Origin: Aotearoamyces nothofagi
Lineage: Eukaryota > Ascomycota > Leotiomycetes > Leotiales > Tympanidaceae
DNA: 64,000 bases
NCBI GenBank assembly: GCA_015345905.1
Contig: JADDTR010000007.1
Span: 186,001-250,000 of the forward strand
Reading direction: 5' to 3'
Part shown: positions 1 through 10,477 of the stretch, piece after piece
How the letters are laid out: every line of letters begins with the position of its first letter
How positions within the stretch are numbered: the stretch's first letter is position 1
Notes under the pieces: model-generated
What the model was told of the DNA's origin: nothing
Seen by the model: the letters and a program-made list of their open reading frames with translations, nothing else
The model's database searches: none
Made by a program: the position numbers and the translations under genes

Positions 1-47
1 GCAGGACGCAGGACGCAGGGCGCAGGACGCAGGACGCAGGATGCAGG
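1..47. repeat. Heptamer tandem repeat (GCAGGAC)n
   Basis: About 6.7 copies of a 7-bp unit GCAGGAC with single-base variants, running from the first base, so the array probably continues to the left of the window. Confidence 0.9.
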
Positions 48-660
48 AATCGGGACAGAGGAAGCAACACGAGCACAGAGCAAGGACTCCCGCCTCGACG
101 CACAATGGTACTAAGCAGTAGGAGAGATCGAGATCCTTATGCACACGCATCTCTGTGGCCCACCCTGCTGTGCCGGCCTTCCTCTCCAATGCCGAGCAAG
201 TACTGTAGATACAGTCAGTGCTGTATTGCACTTATCTACACACAGTCTAACAGAACCCTCTACGTCGTATTTCGTATACTCCCGCAGCCAAGACGTGCTC
301 TTTCCTAACGACTCTGGCATAGTGCGATCTCTCGGGGGCAATGTGGATAAGTGTCGACACACGCCGTCTCTGTCTGAACCGCAGCGCCCTCCCAGCCGGT
401 AGCCCAGCCATGGCGGGAGCCCCGAAGAGATTCTTGCAAAGGCCACTCCCACTGAAACTGTTGAAATGGATCATTATTGCCAGCAGCATCAAAGGGGCCT
501 GACGCCAGCTGCGCCAACGATCTCTGCAGACTCGCAGTACCGACCAGCTGCTTCCTTGAAATGGCCGTGACACGCAAAGGGCACTACGGAGGATAGCACG
601 GCGTAGTGTGTGCTGCGTGTGTATCGTACAGCGCGTCGACGGTAGCTACGACAGAATGCT

Positions 661-687
661 ATGTACAGTACAGCACAGTACAGTATA
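661..687. repeat. GTAC-rich run
   Basis: Irregular repetition of GTACA/CAGTA words. It is one of many such runs in the gene-free parts of the window. Confidence 0.7.
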
Positions 688-901
688 CCACAGCTGCGGC
701 GTCGAGCAGCTATCCTCCGGAGACCAGACAGATTCGGACGCCCTCCGTATAGGCCTTCCTGACTGGCATGGCTCGTTTAAGACTCCGAGTATTAAGTATT
801 GCCTTGATGCTGTTATTACTCTGCAAATCGTTGGTGCTGCAGCTGCACAGGGCCTAGTACAGTACGGCACAGTACAGGTCTTCTGATTACGGCTGTGCGG
901 T

Positions 902-957
902 ACGGAACGGTACGGTAGGTACGGTAGGTACGGTAGGTACCAGCGCAGCGCAGCGCA
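902..957. repeat. 9-bp array (TACGGTAGG)n followed by (CAGCG)n
   Basis: About three and a half copies of TACGGTAGG, each carrying GGTAC across the join, followed directly by three CAGCG pentamers. Confidence 0.85.
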
Positions 958-1108
958 CAGCCGGCACTGCGTTTGTCCCCGTGGCGGGCAGGCCAGGTGT
1001 CCGAAGTGCTAGCAGTCGCATTCAGGCTTTCGCTCCAGGGGGCTCTCGGCAGCTCTCAGTGGCCCCCCCAGTGGCCCCCCAGTGGCCCCATCCCCCATCG
1101 CTCCCCTA

Positions 1109-1131
1109 CCCTTCCCTTCCCTTCCCTTCCC
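1109..1131. repeat. Pentamer array (CCTTC)n
   Basis: Four to five perfect CCTTC units in a pyrimidine-rich tract. Confidence 0.85.
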
Positions 1132-1180
1132 ATGCGCCCATGGCGCCCATGTCCCGCCAGTCTTCAGGGCAGTACGGTGC

Positions 1181-1215
1181 AGTACTGTACTGTACTGTAC
1201 TGTACTGTACTGTAC
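1181..1215. repeat. Pentamer array (TGTAC)7
   Basis: Seven consecutive 5-bp units, the first AGTAC and the rest TGTAC. Each unit join makes GTACTGTAC, so the array is dense in the palindrome GTAC. Confidence 0.95.
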
Positions 1216-1298
1216 AAGGACAAGGCTAAGGTACTGTGCTGCAGAGGCACCACACTACAGATACAAGCACTGCAGCCAGGCACTGCAGGCGCTGCAGG

Positions 1299-1376
1299 CA
1301 CTGCACTGCACTGCACTGCACTGCACTACACTACACTGCACCACTCCTCACTACACCACACCACACCACACCACAC
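1299..1376. repeat. Pentamer arrays (CTGCA)n and (CCACA)n
   Basis: A run of CTGCA/CTACA pentamers is followed after a short spacer by a run of CCACA pentamers. Both have a 5-bp period like the TGTAC array just upstream. Confidence 0.85.
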
Positions 1377-1841
1377 TGCGCTGCCGTGCAGCCACGGCAC
1401 ACCTGCTGTACCCGCTGTCCCCGCCGTCCCAGCTGTCCCAGCAGCCCCAGCAGCCCCAGCAGCCGCCGCCTGCCTCTCCACCATCCGGGCAACACTCTGC
1501 CAGGCTCTCCTTTCCGTCTTGTACCGCACTGTCCGCGAGAGCAGCCCCTGCAAACCCGGGCTCGTCGGTCCCCTGCTGTCACAAGATCCGAACCATTTGC
1601 ACACCGCGTCCGACTGACGTGGGTGCAGGGCCGCCGCCGTCCAGCAGCGCTGTGTAGTGTCGCTCTCCCGACTCCTGGATCGTGTGTTCCATGAATAAAA
1701 ACCCATTAGTCCCCCACAGCTTCCTGCTCAGACACGAAACGCCCAAGAGGCGATCCGGCGAAAAGCGAGTCAGATCACCAGGATACTCTCCCAGAGTCTG
1801 AGTCGGCCTCCACGTCCCAACACACCACCTCTGGGCAAGCT

Positions 1842-1884
1842 GCCAGACGGCCAGACAGCCAGACGGCCAGACAGCCAGACAGCC
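1842..1884. repeat. 8-bp array (GCCAGACR)n
   Basis: Five to six copies of an 8-bp unit GCCAGACG/GCCAGACA. Confidence 0.9.
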
Positions 1885-2494
1885 AAATCCCATTCAAGTC
1901 CTGCTTGCGCCTGCCCTGGGCCCACGCACAAGCTGCGTCGTCTTCTCTCCTCCGGAACCAGCGTGCGCACTTCGCCCTCCTGAAGAGCCTCTGGCGTTCT
2001 GCATCTCGCGCTGCCCAGTTCTCCTGGCGCGGAGGTCGGCCGAGGCAACATCAATCCAGTGCTGCACAGAATACCCAGGCGCTGGAATCTCGAAACAAGA
2101 GCTTGACGCCCGGCGCTCTTTTGATAAGGCAAGGGTGAGTCTCTCCGAGCCAAATGCTCAATGCGAGCCGGGCGACTCCACATTGTTAAAAACGTCTCGT
2201 CTCAATTCTCGACTGCTCTTGCCCCATCCCGATAAGTGTGCTAAGCCCGTCTCTCACAGCCTAAGCCAACGCCGGCGCATCGTCAAAAACCACCCTAAAC
2301 TGGAAAACCCGACGCCTAGCAGTGTAGACGCCGTGACGCTGCCGCTTTGAACCTTGGAATCCTACGCACCTAACTTCCTCTCCTCTCACCTTCCGTCTCC
2401 TGCTTTCTCCTCCGTCGTCCTTCTCTCTGGATCGCAGCCGCATCCTCCGTTCATGCGGCGATCATAACTGCACAAGACACCAAATACGGGCTCG

Positions 2495-3885
2495 ATGGTC
2501 GTAGTCATGACCACCAATGGGTACGTGCATCTCATCTCCAGAATGCGCTCAATCCCACATCGCACTCCTGAACTGCCGCTACGAGTGCCCGATCTCCAGC
2601 ATGTCGGGTGGTAACTGACTGACCTTTTCCCTCTAGTATCCCTCAGCCTATGATGACAGCTCCAATCCCACCAGACTACTACGAGAATGGCCGATTATAT
2701 CACGGCTATCGAAAAGGATTGTACATGTATCCATGCGACGAGGTGTGTTGACGGCTGGGCCATTCTAGGCACTGTGGCCTGTTTGAAGCCTCCCTTGACT
2801 AATGCCTTGGTGTGCATGTAGGATGAGAAAGATCGCATGGACATATTCCACAAGTTCTTCCTTGTCGCGCGACGAGATCAGCTTCACTCGGCGCCTCTGA
2901 CTCCCAATTACGATGGGCCACGGATTCTCGACTTGGGCTGCGGAACAGGTATTTGGGCGATCGATATGGCCGAGTAAGCTCGCCCTGCTCTAGATCTAAT
3001 AGGCTTCGCCTTCTCTGGACAGAAAATTTGGGAATTGAAGCTGAACCCGAAGTTATAGCAAATATCCACAGGCCGAGATCGTCGGGTTAGATATCTCACT
3101 CATACAGCCAAATACGTATGCCCCTCATCGCCTGTATCTCCTGGCTCATTTTAGCTAACTTTATTACTACATAGTATTCCACCAAATCTCTCATTTAGGC
3201 GACGAGACATCGACTCCCCTTGGCATGGCATGGCCATGGATTCGTTCGACTTGATTCACCTCAGAATGCTAGCCGGTTCGGTTTCAAGCTGGCCAGAACT
3301 ATATTCGAACATTTTCCGGTGCGTATATTCTTTGGCCTGGGAATGAATGAAGAGAGCGCTGACAGTCTCAGGCATCTGAAGCCTGGCTACGGCCACCTTG
3401 AGCACATTGAGATTGACTTCTTTCCCCGCTGCGACGATGGCAGCATCCCGGCTTCGTCGCAGTTGGTGCAGTGGGCACAATACTTGACAGATGCTACCGA
3501 ACGGGCGTACAAGCCATTAGCTTACAACCCCCAGACCAGACCCATGTTACAAAATCTTGGGTTTGTGGACATCACAGAACAAATAATAAGAGTGCCGATG
3601 AATCCATGGCCAGCAGATCTACATCAGAAGGATATCGGCCGCTGGTATAACCTAGGTCTCTGCCAAGGTCTCGAAGGCATGACTCTTGGGCCGCTCACGA
3701 GGATGCTTGGCTGGAAGAAAGAAAATGTCGACAGATTGGTCACCGAGGTCAAAAGGGAAATTTGTTCGAAGAAATACCATGTATATGCCAATATGTAAGA
3801 CCTCCTTCCCCCCAACGAGCATCCTGCATGGATAACAACTAACAAGGAAACAAGGCATATATGGACAGCTCGACGTCCTGCTTAG
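2495..3885 (+). CDS. laeA: LaeA/LAE1-type methyltransferase, global regulator of secondary metabolism
   Basis: Seven exons: 2495-2520, 2637-2742, 2822-2973, 3059-3115, 3175-3318, 3372-3794 and 3855-3885, giving about 312 residues. All introns are GT-AG and keep frame; an in-frame stop lies just upstream of the chosen ATG. The class-I SAM-binding motif DLGCGTG is at residues 81-87. The N-terminal [14 protein letters not shown] block, a YMYPCDE segment, the [12 protein letters not shown] block and the final HIWTARRPA are hallmarks of the true LaeA/LAE1 branch rather than generic LaeA-like paralogues. In the family, LaeA is nuclear, joins the velvet proteins VeA and VelB, and controls secondary-metabolite clusters and development. 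The last exon is only 31 nt; without its splice the protein would end at ...YANM. The gene stands alone, with gene-free DNA on both sides. Confidence 0.9.
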
Positions 3886-5974
3886 GCATTGTCGCGCAAA
3901 CTCATTGTGACAGATGTTCAAGGCAGCAGTTCTACAGTTACGTACATATGCATACAGATGCGGCGACCACTGGATCAAGGCACCCCTTTGCCAAAGCCGG
4001 AACAAGCATGGTGGTGCGAGCTGCCGGTTCACTTGGCCGGCAGATTTAGCGAGCACAGTGATGCGGGAATGGAACCACAATCCTCCACGAGCAAAAAACA
4101 AAAAAAAAGGCAACACACGGTACCAAACCAGCGGGCGCACACTACATACCAGAGCGCACACAGTATGCACCGGTTTTCAAAGGCGGAAATCATCGGCATC
4201 GGCAGGATTGGGGGGAAATGAAAAGTGACTGGAAGATATCATATCATATCCACGTGTGCCGGTTGAATGACGCGATGGATGCTCGATGCGATGCGAGGAG
4301 CGGGAAAAGTGGGATCGCTTGCGGTCAAACTTACCTGTCAGACGTGCAAGGATGTCGCAGGGTCGTTTCACGCTTCCCAGTGCAGTGGCACTACGGACCA
4401 CAGCCTCGGGACGAAAGATTAAAGCTCGATAGGCTGCCAGCGGCTGTTCCCTGAAGACGCCCGCCGCATTGGGTAAACCCGACAATTGATGTTGCGAAAC
4501 AGCTGGGTTCACGCGCCCAACGGCCAACTGCCAACTGGGCTTGGCAGCAGCAGCCAGCCAACGTACGATGGTCCTTTGATGGTCGTTTAGATTTCCTACA
4601 CATATAGCGCAATTAAGTCCCAATTGATCAGCGACAGGCATCGGGAATGCAGGAGAATCAGGGAATCGTGCGGTTGATATTGTCGCCCCGACACGCCCAC
4701 GTACAGCGTGGCGTGCCGCGGTGTCGCGTAGCCTGTCGAGGCGTGCGAGGCTACCGAGGGCGTCCTAGTTACTTGATCCTTCCCCGCTATTCTGGGTCCT
4801 GGCCTGCACTCGCGCCCCCGAGCTGCTGCAGCCTCACAGTGATGAGACGCCTGTAATCTCGCGATGCAGTCAGGACCGCCAGGAGCGTCAGGTTACTTCG
4901 TACTTACGTACTCCTTACATGCTGTACAGGTACAGCAAGTACTGTGCAGTCCACGTACGGACACGGAGTAGTTGGCAGAAACCAGCCACGCCAGCCACGC
5001 TCTGCGTCCCAGCCGTCCCAGCCGTGCTGCACTGCACAGCTGCATCTTTGCCGGGCGACGCATGGCGAGAGCTGCGAATCACACCGATCCGCTTATCGCG
5101 CGTGTCGCGTGACACCATCGTACAATACAATACAATGCAATGCAATACGGTCGCAAACTACTCATTATACGTGAGAGGGGCACTTGGGTAAGAGAAGGAC
5201 GTGGTGTCACGCATGGTAGTATGGCGCATAGTGCAGCACTTTATGAACTCTTGAACATTGCTATTATACTTTATACGGGTTGTTGGTTGGCAACAGCTGT
5301 TAGGCTAGGCAGTCTGAGGACTGCGGGGTTATAGAACATCGTCCATGTACCGAGAGTCCGGGATTGAGCAATGGGTTTTATACTGGCATGGCCAATGATG
5401 GAGGGTTTTAGATAGTGTCATAATAGTTACAAAAAGAAATAACAGTAGAAGATCCCTAACTGCCTCCTATATGAATCCAAGGGATTTATGTTTTGCCTAC
5501 AAAGTTATTATTCGTAGTCCCTTCCAGTCACTATTCTGCTTGACGATTGGCTTGCTTAGTACTTCGGATAGCTATCTCAGGCGTCGCCGGCTTGGCCCAA
5601 GGCACTGTTTTTCCGGCTGCGATCGGTGGATAAATAATAACCCGCAGCGGCAGCACGAGAACGTCATGTAGAGGGGTTGGAGTCGTATATCGCTGACAGA
5701 TGTTCGCCGCGCATAGAATATACTGCGAGAAGGGAGCCAGTAGTAGTGCATAACGATAAGACTGGCTCTGTCGGTCGATGGCGGGCTGGAAGGATCGTTC
5801 TTTCGTATTAGTTGGACGGAAAGCATTTCTTCGCTGAGACGTTTATACAGCACGTCGAGCCACCCGCATCGAGAAGATCTATACAGGTTGGCAAGCAGAA
5901 CTGGAATTTTCAGCTGGTCGATTGCAAAGACAGCGAGCTCTGAGAAAAGGGCGCCTGTACAGCACGACGGCATC
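3886..5974. other. Gene-free stretch between laeA and a pseudogene
   Basis: No supported gene. 4660-5160 again contains GTAC/GTACG-rich and CCAGCCGT-type short repeats. 5200-5970 is closer to gene-like composition, but no reading frame here matches a family I know. Confidence 0.6.
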
Positions 5975-6438
5975 CCTAACCAAGATTGCCGTCCCTGGCG
6001 ACTATCAAAAACATTGCTCTGCCTCATTTCCAAATCCTTGACAAGGCGAAGTATGAAGTTTAGATCTTCCAAGACACTCTGCTGCCATACAACCATCCTG
6101 CAGCCTCTGAAATTGCCAAGGGACAGCTTGTCGACAGGCTGAAGCCTTTCACTATCCTATCCATAATGCGCGAGCTTTCCTCGTTGCCCGACGAACTCCT
6201 AGACAGGCTCCCAAATCTCAAGCTTCTTCTCTCCACTGGCAGGAAGAATGCCTCGATAGACCTAGAGGCAGCAAAGAAACACGGCATCCGAGTTGCCGGG
6301 GCTCCTGGCAAAGGACGCTCCGCTGCTGCAAAAGCTGCCAAGTCAAAAGGACCGGGCAGCACGACTCAATATGCCATTGCACTGATACTTGGCATTGCAA
6401 GGAACATTGCCCACGATGATGATGCCGTTGCGAAGTAG
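5975..6438 (+). pseudogene. D-isomer-specific 2-hydroxyacid dehydrogenase, decayed and truncated
   Basis: The translated pieces match the N-terminal third of the fungal D-2-hydroxyacid dehydrogenase family: TKIAV and DYQ, then NIALPHFQILDKAKYEV, QLVDRLKPFTILS-type residues, PNLKLLLSTGRKNASIDLEA and QYAIALILGIARNIAHDD. The frame shifts at a run of A after DYQ (about 6004-6009), a TAG interrupts it after KYEV (about 6061), and it ends at a stop right after DDDAVAK. The expected NAD-binding GLGRLG fold and catalytic Arg/Glu/His parts do not follow, so about two thirds of the gene is absent. No intact copy is in the window. The good conservation between the lesions suggests fairly recent loss. 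Confidence 0.8.
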
Positions 6439-6543
6439 GTAACTTTTGTGAAGAGCCTGCCGAGGAACGATGAGAACATTGCCTATGATACCGTTGTCAA
6501 GGAGGTAGCTTTTATAAAGAGGCTGTCGAGGAACGGTGAGAAA
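6417..6543 (+). repeat. Imperfect 60-bp direct repeat at the broken end of the dehydrogenase
   Basis: Two copies, about 6417-6475 and 6484-6543, share aligned words such as GATGAT/TATGAT, CCGTTG, GTAGCTTTT/GTAACTTTT and CGAGGAACG. The first copy begins inside the pseudogene tail. Confidence 0.7.
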
Positions 6544-7087
6544 AGCCTCCCAGTGGAGGACTTTGAATCGTCTACTATCTGTTTCCTCCCTGCTATATGC
6601 TTGAATAAGATCAAAGCTCCCCCCTTCGATAGAACAGCATTTTCTGGATGAGTCGGCTCAGTTTCCAGCTCTATACTTGAATCAAGCAGAAGCCTTTTGC
6701 TGTAATCTGACTGATCATTCCAATGCAGTCCTGCCACAGGTGTAGTAGTTCCAGTGGCCTAAAACCTGACAATGGCTGCCTCGAACTGATGTGCTCGCTA
6801 GCGGACTTTTGTGTGTGGGTATTTCACCCACTTTGAGACCCCTCGCCCCTCCCTTTCCATCAGACATCAACACAAAACACCACAACCAACCACAACTACT
6901 CGTGTTCGCTATCGAACCGAGTATTTGTACTCTTCTGGATAGAGAGGTGAGATTCCCAAATGTTGTTGAAACTTTCACCCGTTCTTTGATCTCCTTCCTT
7001 GCATACAACTTCGATCTGCTCGACGTCACTTCTTGAAATACCTTGGCTCTTCTTGCATGACTCTAACCAGTCCATAGAGTGACGACG
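6544..7087. other. Intergenic; promoter of the next gene
   Basis: No supported gene. The final 250 bp, with a CCACAACCAACCACAACTAC tract at about 6881-6898, look like the promoter and leader of the gene starting at 7088. Confidence 0.5.
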
Positions 7088-8702
7088 ATGGCGTACCACG
7101 TCACAGATGCACTGATGGCTACCCTTGGTGGCAAGGATGATAAGAAACCAAACACCCTACCAGCTACTAAAGGTGAGACTCCCTCGTCTGTCCGATCTGT
7201 CCGATCTGTCCGATCTGTCTGTATCTCTCTAACCTTGTCAAGACACTGCAGAGATGCGACCAGTCGCACAGCCTGTCACAAACTCTGTACAGGAATCAGG
7301 CCAGCTCAAAGGGGCTGCGTCATTTGGCTCTGACCCCCGCATTACTACCTCTCCATCTAATGCACCCTGGGAGTTCCGTAACCCAGGCGGCCACCAAGTG
7401 ACTGAGCATCACAGAGCACCAGAGGTCATAATGCCATATAGATCTCGTCCTCTTCCTGGCAACGGTTTGTCCCATGCTGCCCCTGGTTCTCGCGTTGCCT
7501 CATCCAATGAGGAGCTGCTTCGCCAAGGCCAAGGTCACGTCAATTCTCCTCCTGCTTTTGCAGATGGGCCTACACCATCCGAACCCAGAGCAATGCGTTC
7601 TATGTACGGCGTTTCAACTCCTTATTTGAAGGGTGGCTATGGAGAAATGCTTCCGGTACCCCAGAGACCCAGCCTTGCCTATTCATCCTATGTCAATTCA
7701 CCAGGGGAAAGTAAGGTTACTTCGATTGCTACTGGGTTGACAGAGGTTGATCTAAAGAAGAACATCTGTCGTCGCTGCTATTTTGTCCACCGGGGCTCTA
7801 ATTGCGAGAAATCCTGCATCGGTTGTCAGTCCATGAACCCCTGGAAGCACGGCATTGGTTGTATTTTCACCACCGTGGAATGCAAATCTGACAATCTGCA
7901 ACCCATTTTCAGTTCTATATCGGCAATAATTCCCTTCAAGACAAGTTCATCTCCGCTCGCTCAAGAGCAGGTCGTGCAGGTATATCGTGAGAAAAATCTG
8001 CCTTCCGAGAATCTTGACAACGCATACGGCGAAAGCTACACAGCGCAGTTGTCGATTGAATGCCAGCGACGTAGGTTCAATCCTGACTTCATCATTCGAC
8101 ATGGAGGCAGTGTCTTTGGGTGTGATTTGCATTTGCGGGGACTGCCTATCATCCGTGGGGATGGGGTCAGATACGAGAATATGAAAGATGCAAAAGAGGC
8201 AATTGCAAAGAAAGGCCTCGAAGAGATCTGGAAGAAAATGCCCCCACTTATCAGTTCAGCTGCAATGCCAGGACACAATGCAGTCCTGCCAAATGACTTG
8301 CAGCGTCCATCTTCTTCCGTAGCCAGCAACTCACAGTCGCTCATCGCCCATAACCCAAGCTCTTCTGTTTCTGGACGCTCAGAATCTGCAATTCTCGGTG
8401 AGAAATCTATCGACTTGCCAGGTAACATTGGACCTCAGGCTGTACGTGGTGTCTTAGAAGAGGCAGCAGCCAATTCAAAGGGTAGCATCGTCCTCAACTT
8501 CCCGAGCGATGTCTCTGTGAGCGTTGCAGAGGCATACGGCCGGGGATTTGCGAGACTTACTGCTCAACGAGGTCGTTCTCGGTCCAAATCTCGTTCTCGC
8601 TCTCCTCGCAGAGACCTACCCCGCAATGATCGTTTCCGTGGAGATGACCAAGTTCGTCGTCGTGCTGATGAGCATTACAACCGTTTTGGTCGTCGTCACT
8701 AG
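7088..8702 (+). CDS. Conserved fungal protein with dsRNA-binding-like region and RS-rich tail
   Basis: Two exons, 7088-7172 and 7252-8702, about 511 residues; the splice joins ...PATK to EMRPV in frame. I do not recognise a named gene. Residues about 200-233 form a Cys-rich block (CRRC...C...C..C...C) that could bind zinc. Roughly residues 285-345 carry a pattern like a double-stranded-RNA-binding fold: an aromatic YTAQL strand, VFGCDLHL and IRGDGVRY strands, then an Ala/Lys-rich helix DAKEAIAKKGLEEIW. The C-terminus is rich in SR/RS dipeptides (RGRSRSKSRSRSPRR), as in nuclear RNA-processing proteins. A role in RNA binding is inference. The intron contains a small 9-bp repeat. Confidence 0.8.
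7188..7218 (+). repeat. 9-bp repeat (CTGTCCGAT)3 inside an intron
   Basis: Three full copies plus a partial one within the 79-bp intron of the RS-protein gene. The array makes up more than a third of the intron. Confidence 0.9.
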
Positions 8703-9313
8703 GCTCGTCATTTGGAGTAGCAATCATGGCTATATCAGTGGCGACGAATCTGAAGCTAGATATGGTGAAAATGATGCACTAAGGATGTTGTTAAGGAGGG
8801 ATATGTTTGCCATCGATTGATCTTAGCTTTTAGGCTAAAGCAGGAATAATTGTTGTTTGTTTTTGCATGCTAATTACCGATGGGGTTTGTGATAGCCATC
8901 GAAACTTTGCGAGTGCCTGAAAGCAAAGTGATTTCTATTCACGATAAGAACTTTGTATTGTAGGGAGAGAAATCAAACAAATTTCCTTGATAGTTTGCTT
9001 TTACTATAACTACTCACAAGTGGACCAAAGGCTCTCATTAGTTCACTTCGAGGATTATGAATTTAGTTCTATACTGTGAGTATAACAACGCTAAAGGCTA
9101 TAGCTAACATTTATTATAGCTAAGTACATAAGGGATGAAAAATTAGAACTAGATCTCCAATCAGTAGTACAATAGGAGGGAGATTCTTGTCCTTTTACTA
9201 TTCTAGCCTGTACTCGAAGCTCCGCGAGAGCCCACCTTTCATCAGCCTACTGCCATGCATACAGTGAGAGGGTTTTGGCTAATTTAAAACCTAAGATTCT
9301 ATTTATTCAACTA
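8703..9313. other. AT-rich intergenic region between convergent genes
   Basis: Nothing but AT-rich sequence suited to 3' ends of the two convergent flanking genes. No protein or RNA gene seen. Confidence 0.6.
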
Positions 9314-10208
9314 CTACATCTTGCTTGGCATCCTCATTCCTCCATCAAGTCTCAGTACTACACCATTCAACATAATGTTCTCGATGCTTGATCTGACCAA
9401 ATGCGCGAATTCATCTGGCTGGCCAGGGCGCTTAGGGAACTCCATCACCTTTGTCAAACTAGCCCTTACTTTATCCGACATCATCGCTGTCATACGGGAG
9501 TCAAATAAGCTTGGTGCAATGGTTACTGCTCGGATGCCATATCGTGCAAGGTCTCTAGTAAGTGGTAACGTCAAGGAGGCAATTGCTCCTTTCGATGCAC
9601 TGTATGCAACTTGACCTGGCTGTCCATCAAATGCTGCTGAAGATGCAACCATAATGATTACGCCCCTCTCCCCATCGTCTCCCACTGGTGTCGTTCTTGA
9701 CATGTGTGGTAAGCATTGCCGAATAAGATCAATAGTCCCCCTAACATTGACATTCATGACAAAGTCGAAATCGTCGAGACTAAAAGGGTTGCCATCACGG
9801 TCTAGAATCTGTAGACAAGTAAATAGTCAAACCTTGGAAAGGATGAATCGAGCCCACCTTTGCTGGTGTGGAAACTCCAGCAGCAGCTATAACGCCGCCA
9901 ACCTCCTTTTTGGTTTGCTCAACCCAGTTTAGGGCCTCCTTGACCGCTGCTGCAATACTTTCTGTTTCTAAAACATTGGTCTCAAAGAATTTCGTCTGCC
10001 CATTCCCTATTTCTTGCACAAGTCCCTCTGCTAGCTCCTGGTTCATATCCAGGATTGCTGCATAGCCTCCGGCCTTGCATATGTCGACGACACAAGCTCG
10101 GCCGAGACCTGAAGCGCTGAGAGTCTTGGTAAGTATGGTTTGTAACAGAAGTTTAATATCTGAAACTCACCCCCCACTTACTATGAACGTTCGACCTTCA
10201 ACCCTCAT
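9314..10208 (-). CDS. Short-chain dehydrogenase, HSD10 / 3-hydroxyacyl-CoA dehydrogenase type-2 like
   Basis: Three exons on the minus strand (10171-10208, 9858-10116, 9809 excluded, 9314-9808) give about 263 residues. The first intron interrupts the nucleotide-binding glycine motif, which reads SGGASGLGRA once spliced. An aspartate after beta-2 (AILDMNQE) favours NAD(H). The catalytic set is visible: Ser155 in VASSAAF, Tyr168 and Lys172 in YSASK. The stretch GQVAYSASKGAIASLTLPLTRDLARYGIRAV-type (about 164-195) and TIAPSLF closely follow 17-beta-HSD type 10, an enzyme of fatty-acid and branched-chain acyl-CoA oxidation. No obvious mitochondrial or peroxisomal signal; it ends in PSKM, which is not a good PTS1. 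Confidence 0.85.
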
Positions 10209-10477
10209 GTCTGTATTTAATGAACAAGAATGAAGTAGTTACACAGTTGTCACCGGCAATGCAGTTTCTTGGGCCTAGGTATATCTCATGGCATGTGACG
10301 GACGTCCTTGCCATTTTCGGCTCTAGCATCGGAGATTAAGAGATCAATCACCGACCTGATAAGAAACCTCGTCACGCGGGTATACAAATTCTGGAACAAC
10401 AAAGGATAATCACAGCTTCCTGAGGTTATTTATATCATCAAGAGCTTTTGCCTGACTCGGCTCTCCATCTCTATACC

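Larger units (their letters stand above)
48..2494. other. Gene-free, repeat-rich GC island upstream of laeA
   Basis: No open frame here looks like a protein; the longer ones are translations of tandem repeats. The stretch holds GTAC-rich runs, pentamer and 8-9-bp arrays (listed separately), and a pyrimidine-rich tract at about 2370-2440 just before laeA that looks like an ordinary fungal promoter/leader. Confidence 0.7.

Noticed and set aside
973-1694. Overlapping open frames of 150-214 codons on both strands
   Set aside because: They arise from pentamer and GC-rich repeats, are low complexity in every frame, and resemble no protein family.
5572-6096. 174-codon minus-strand frame
   Set aside because: Its first part is the antisense of the dehydrogenase relic; the rest matches nothing I know.
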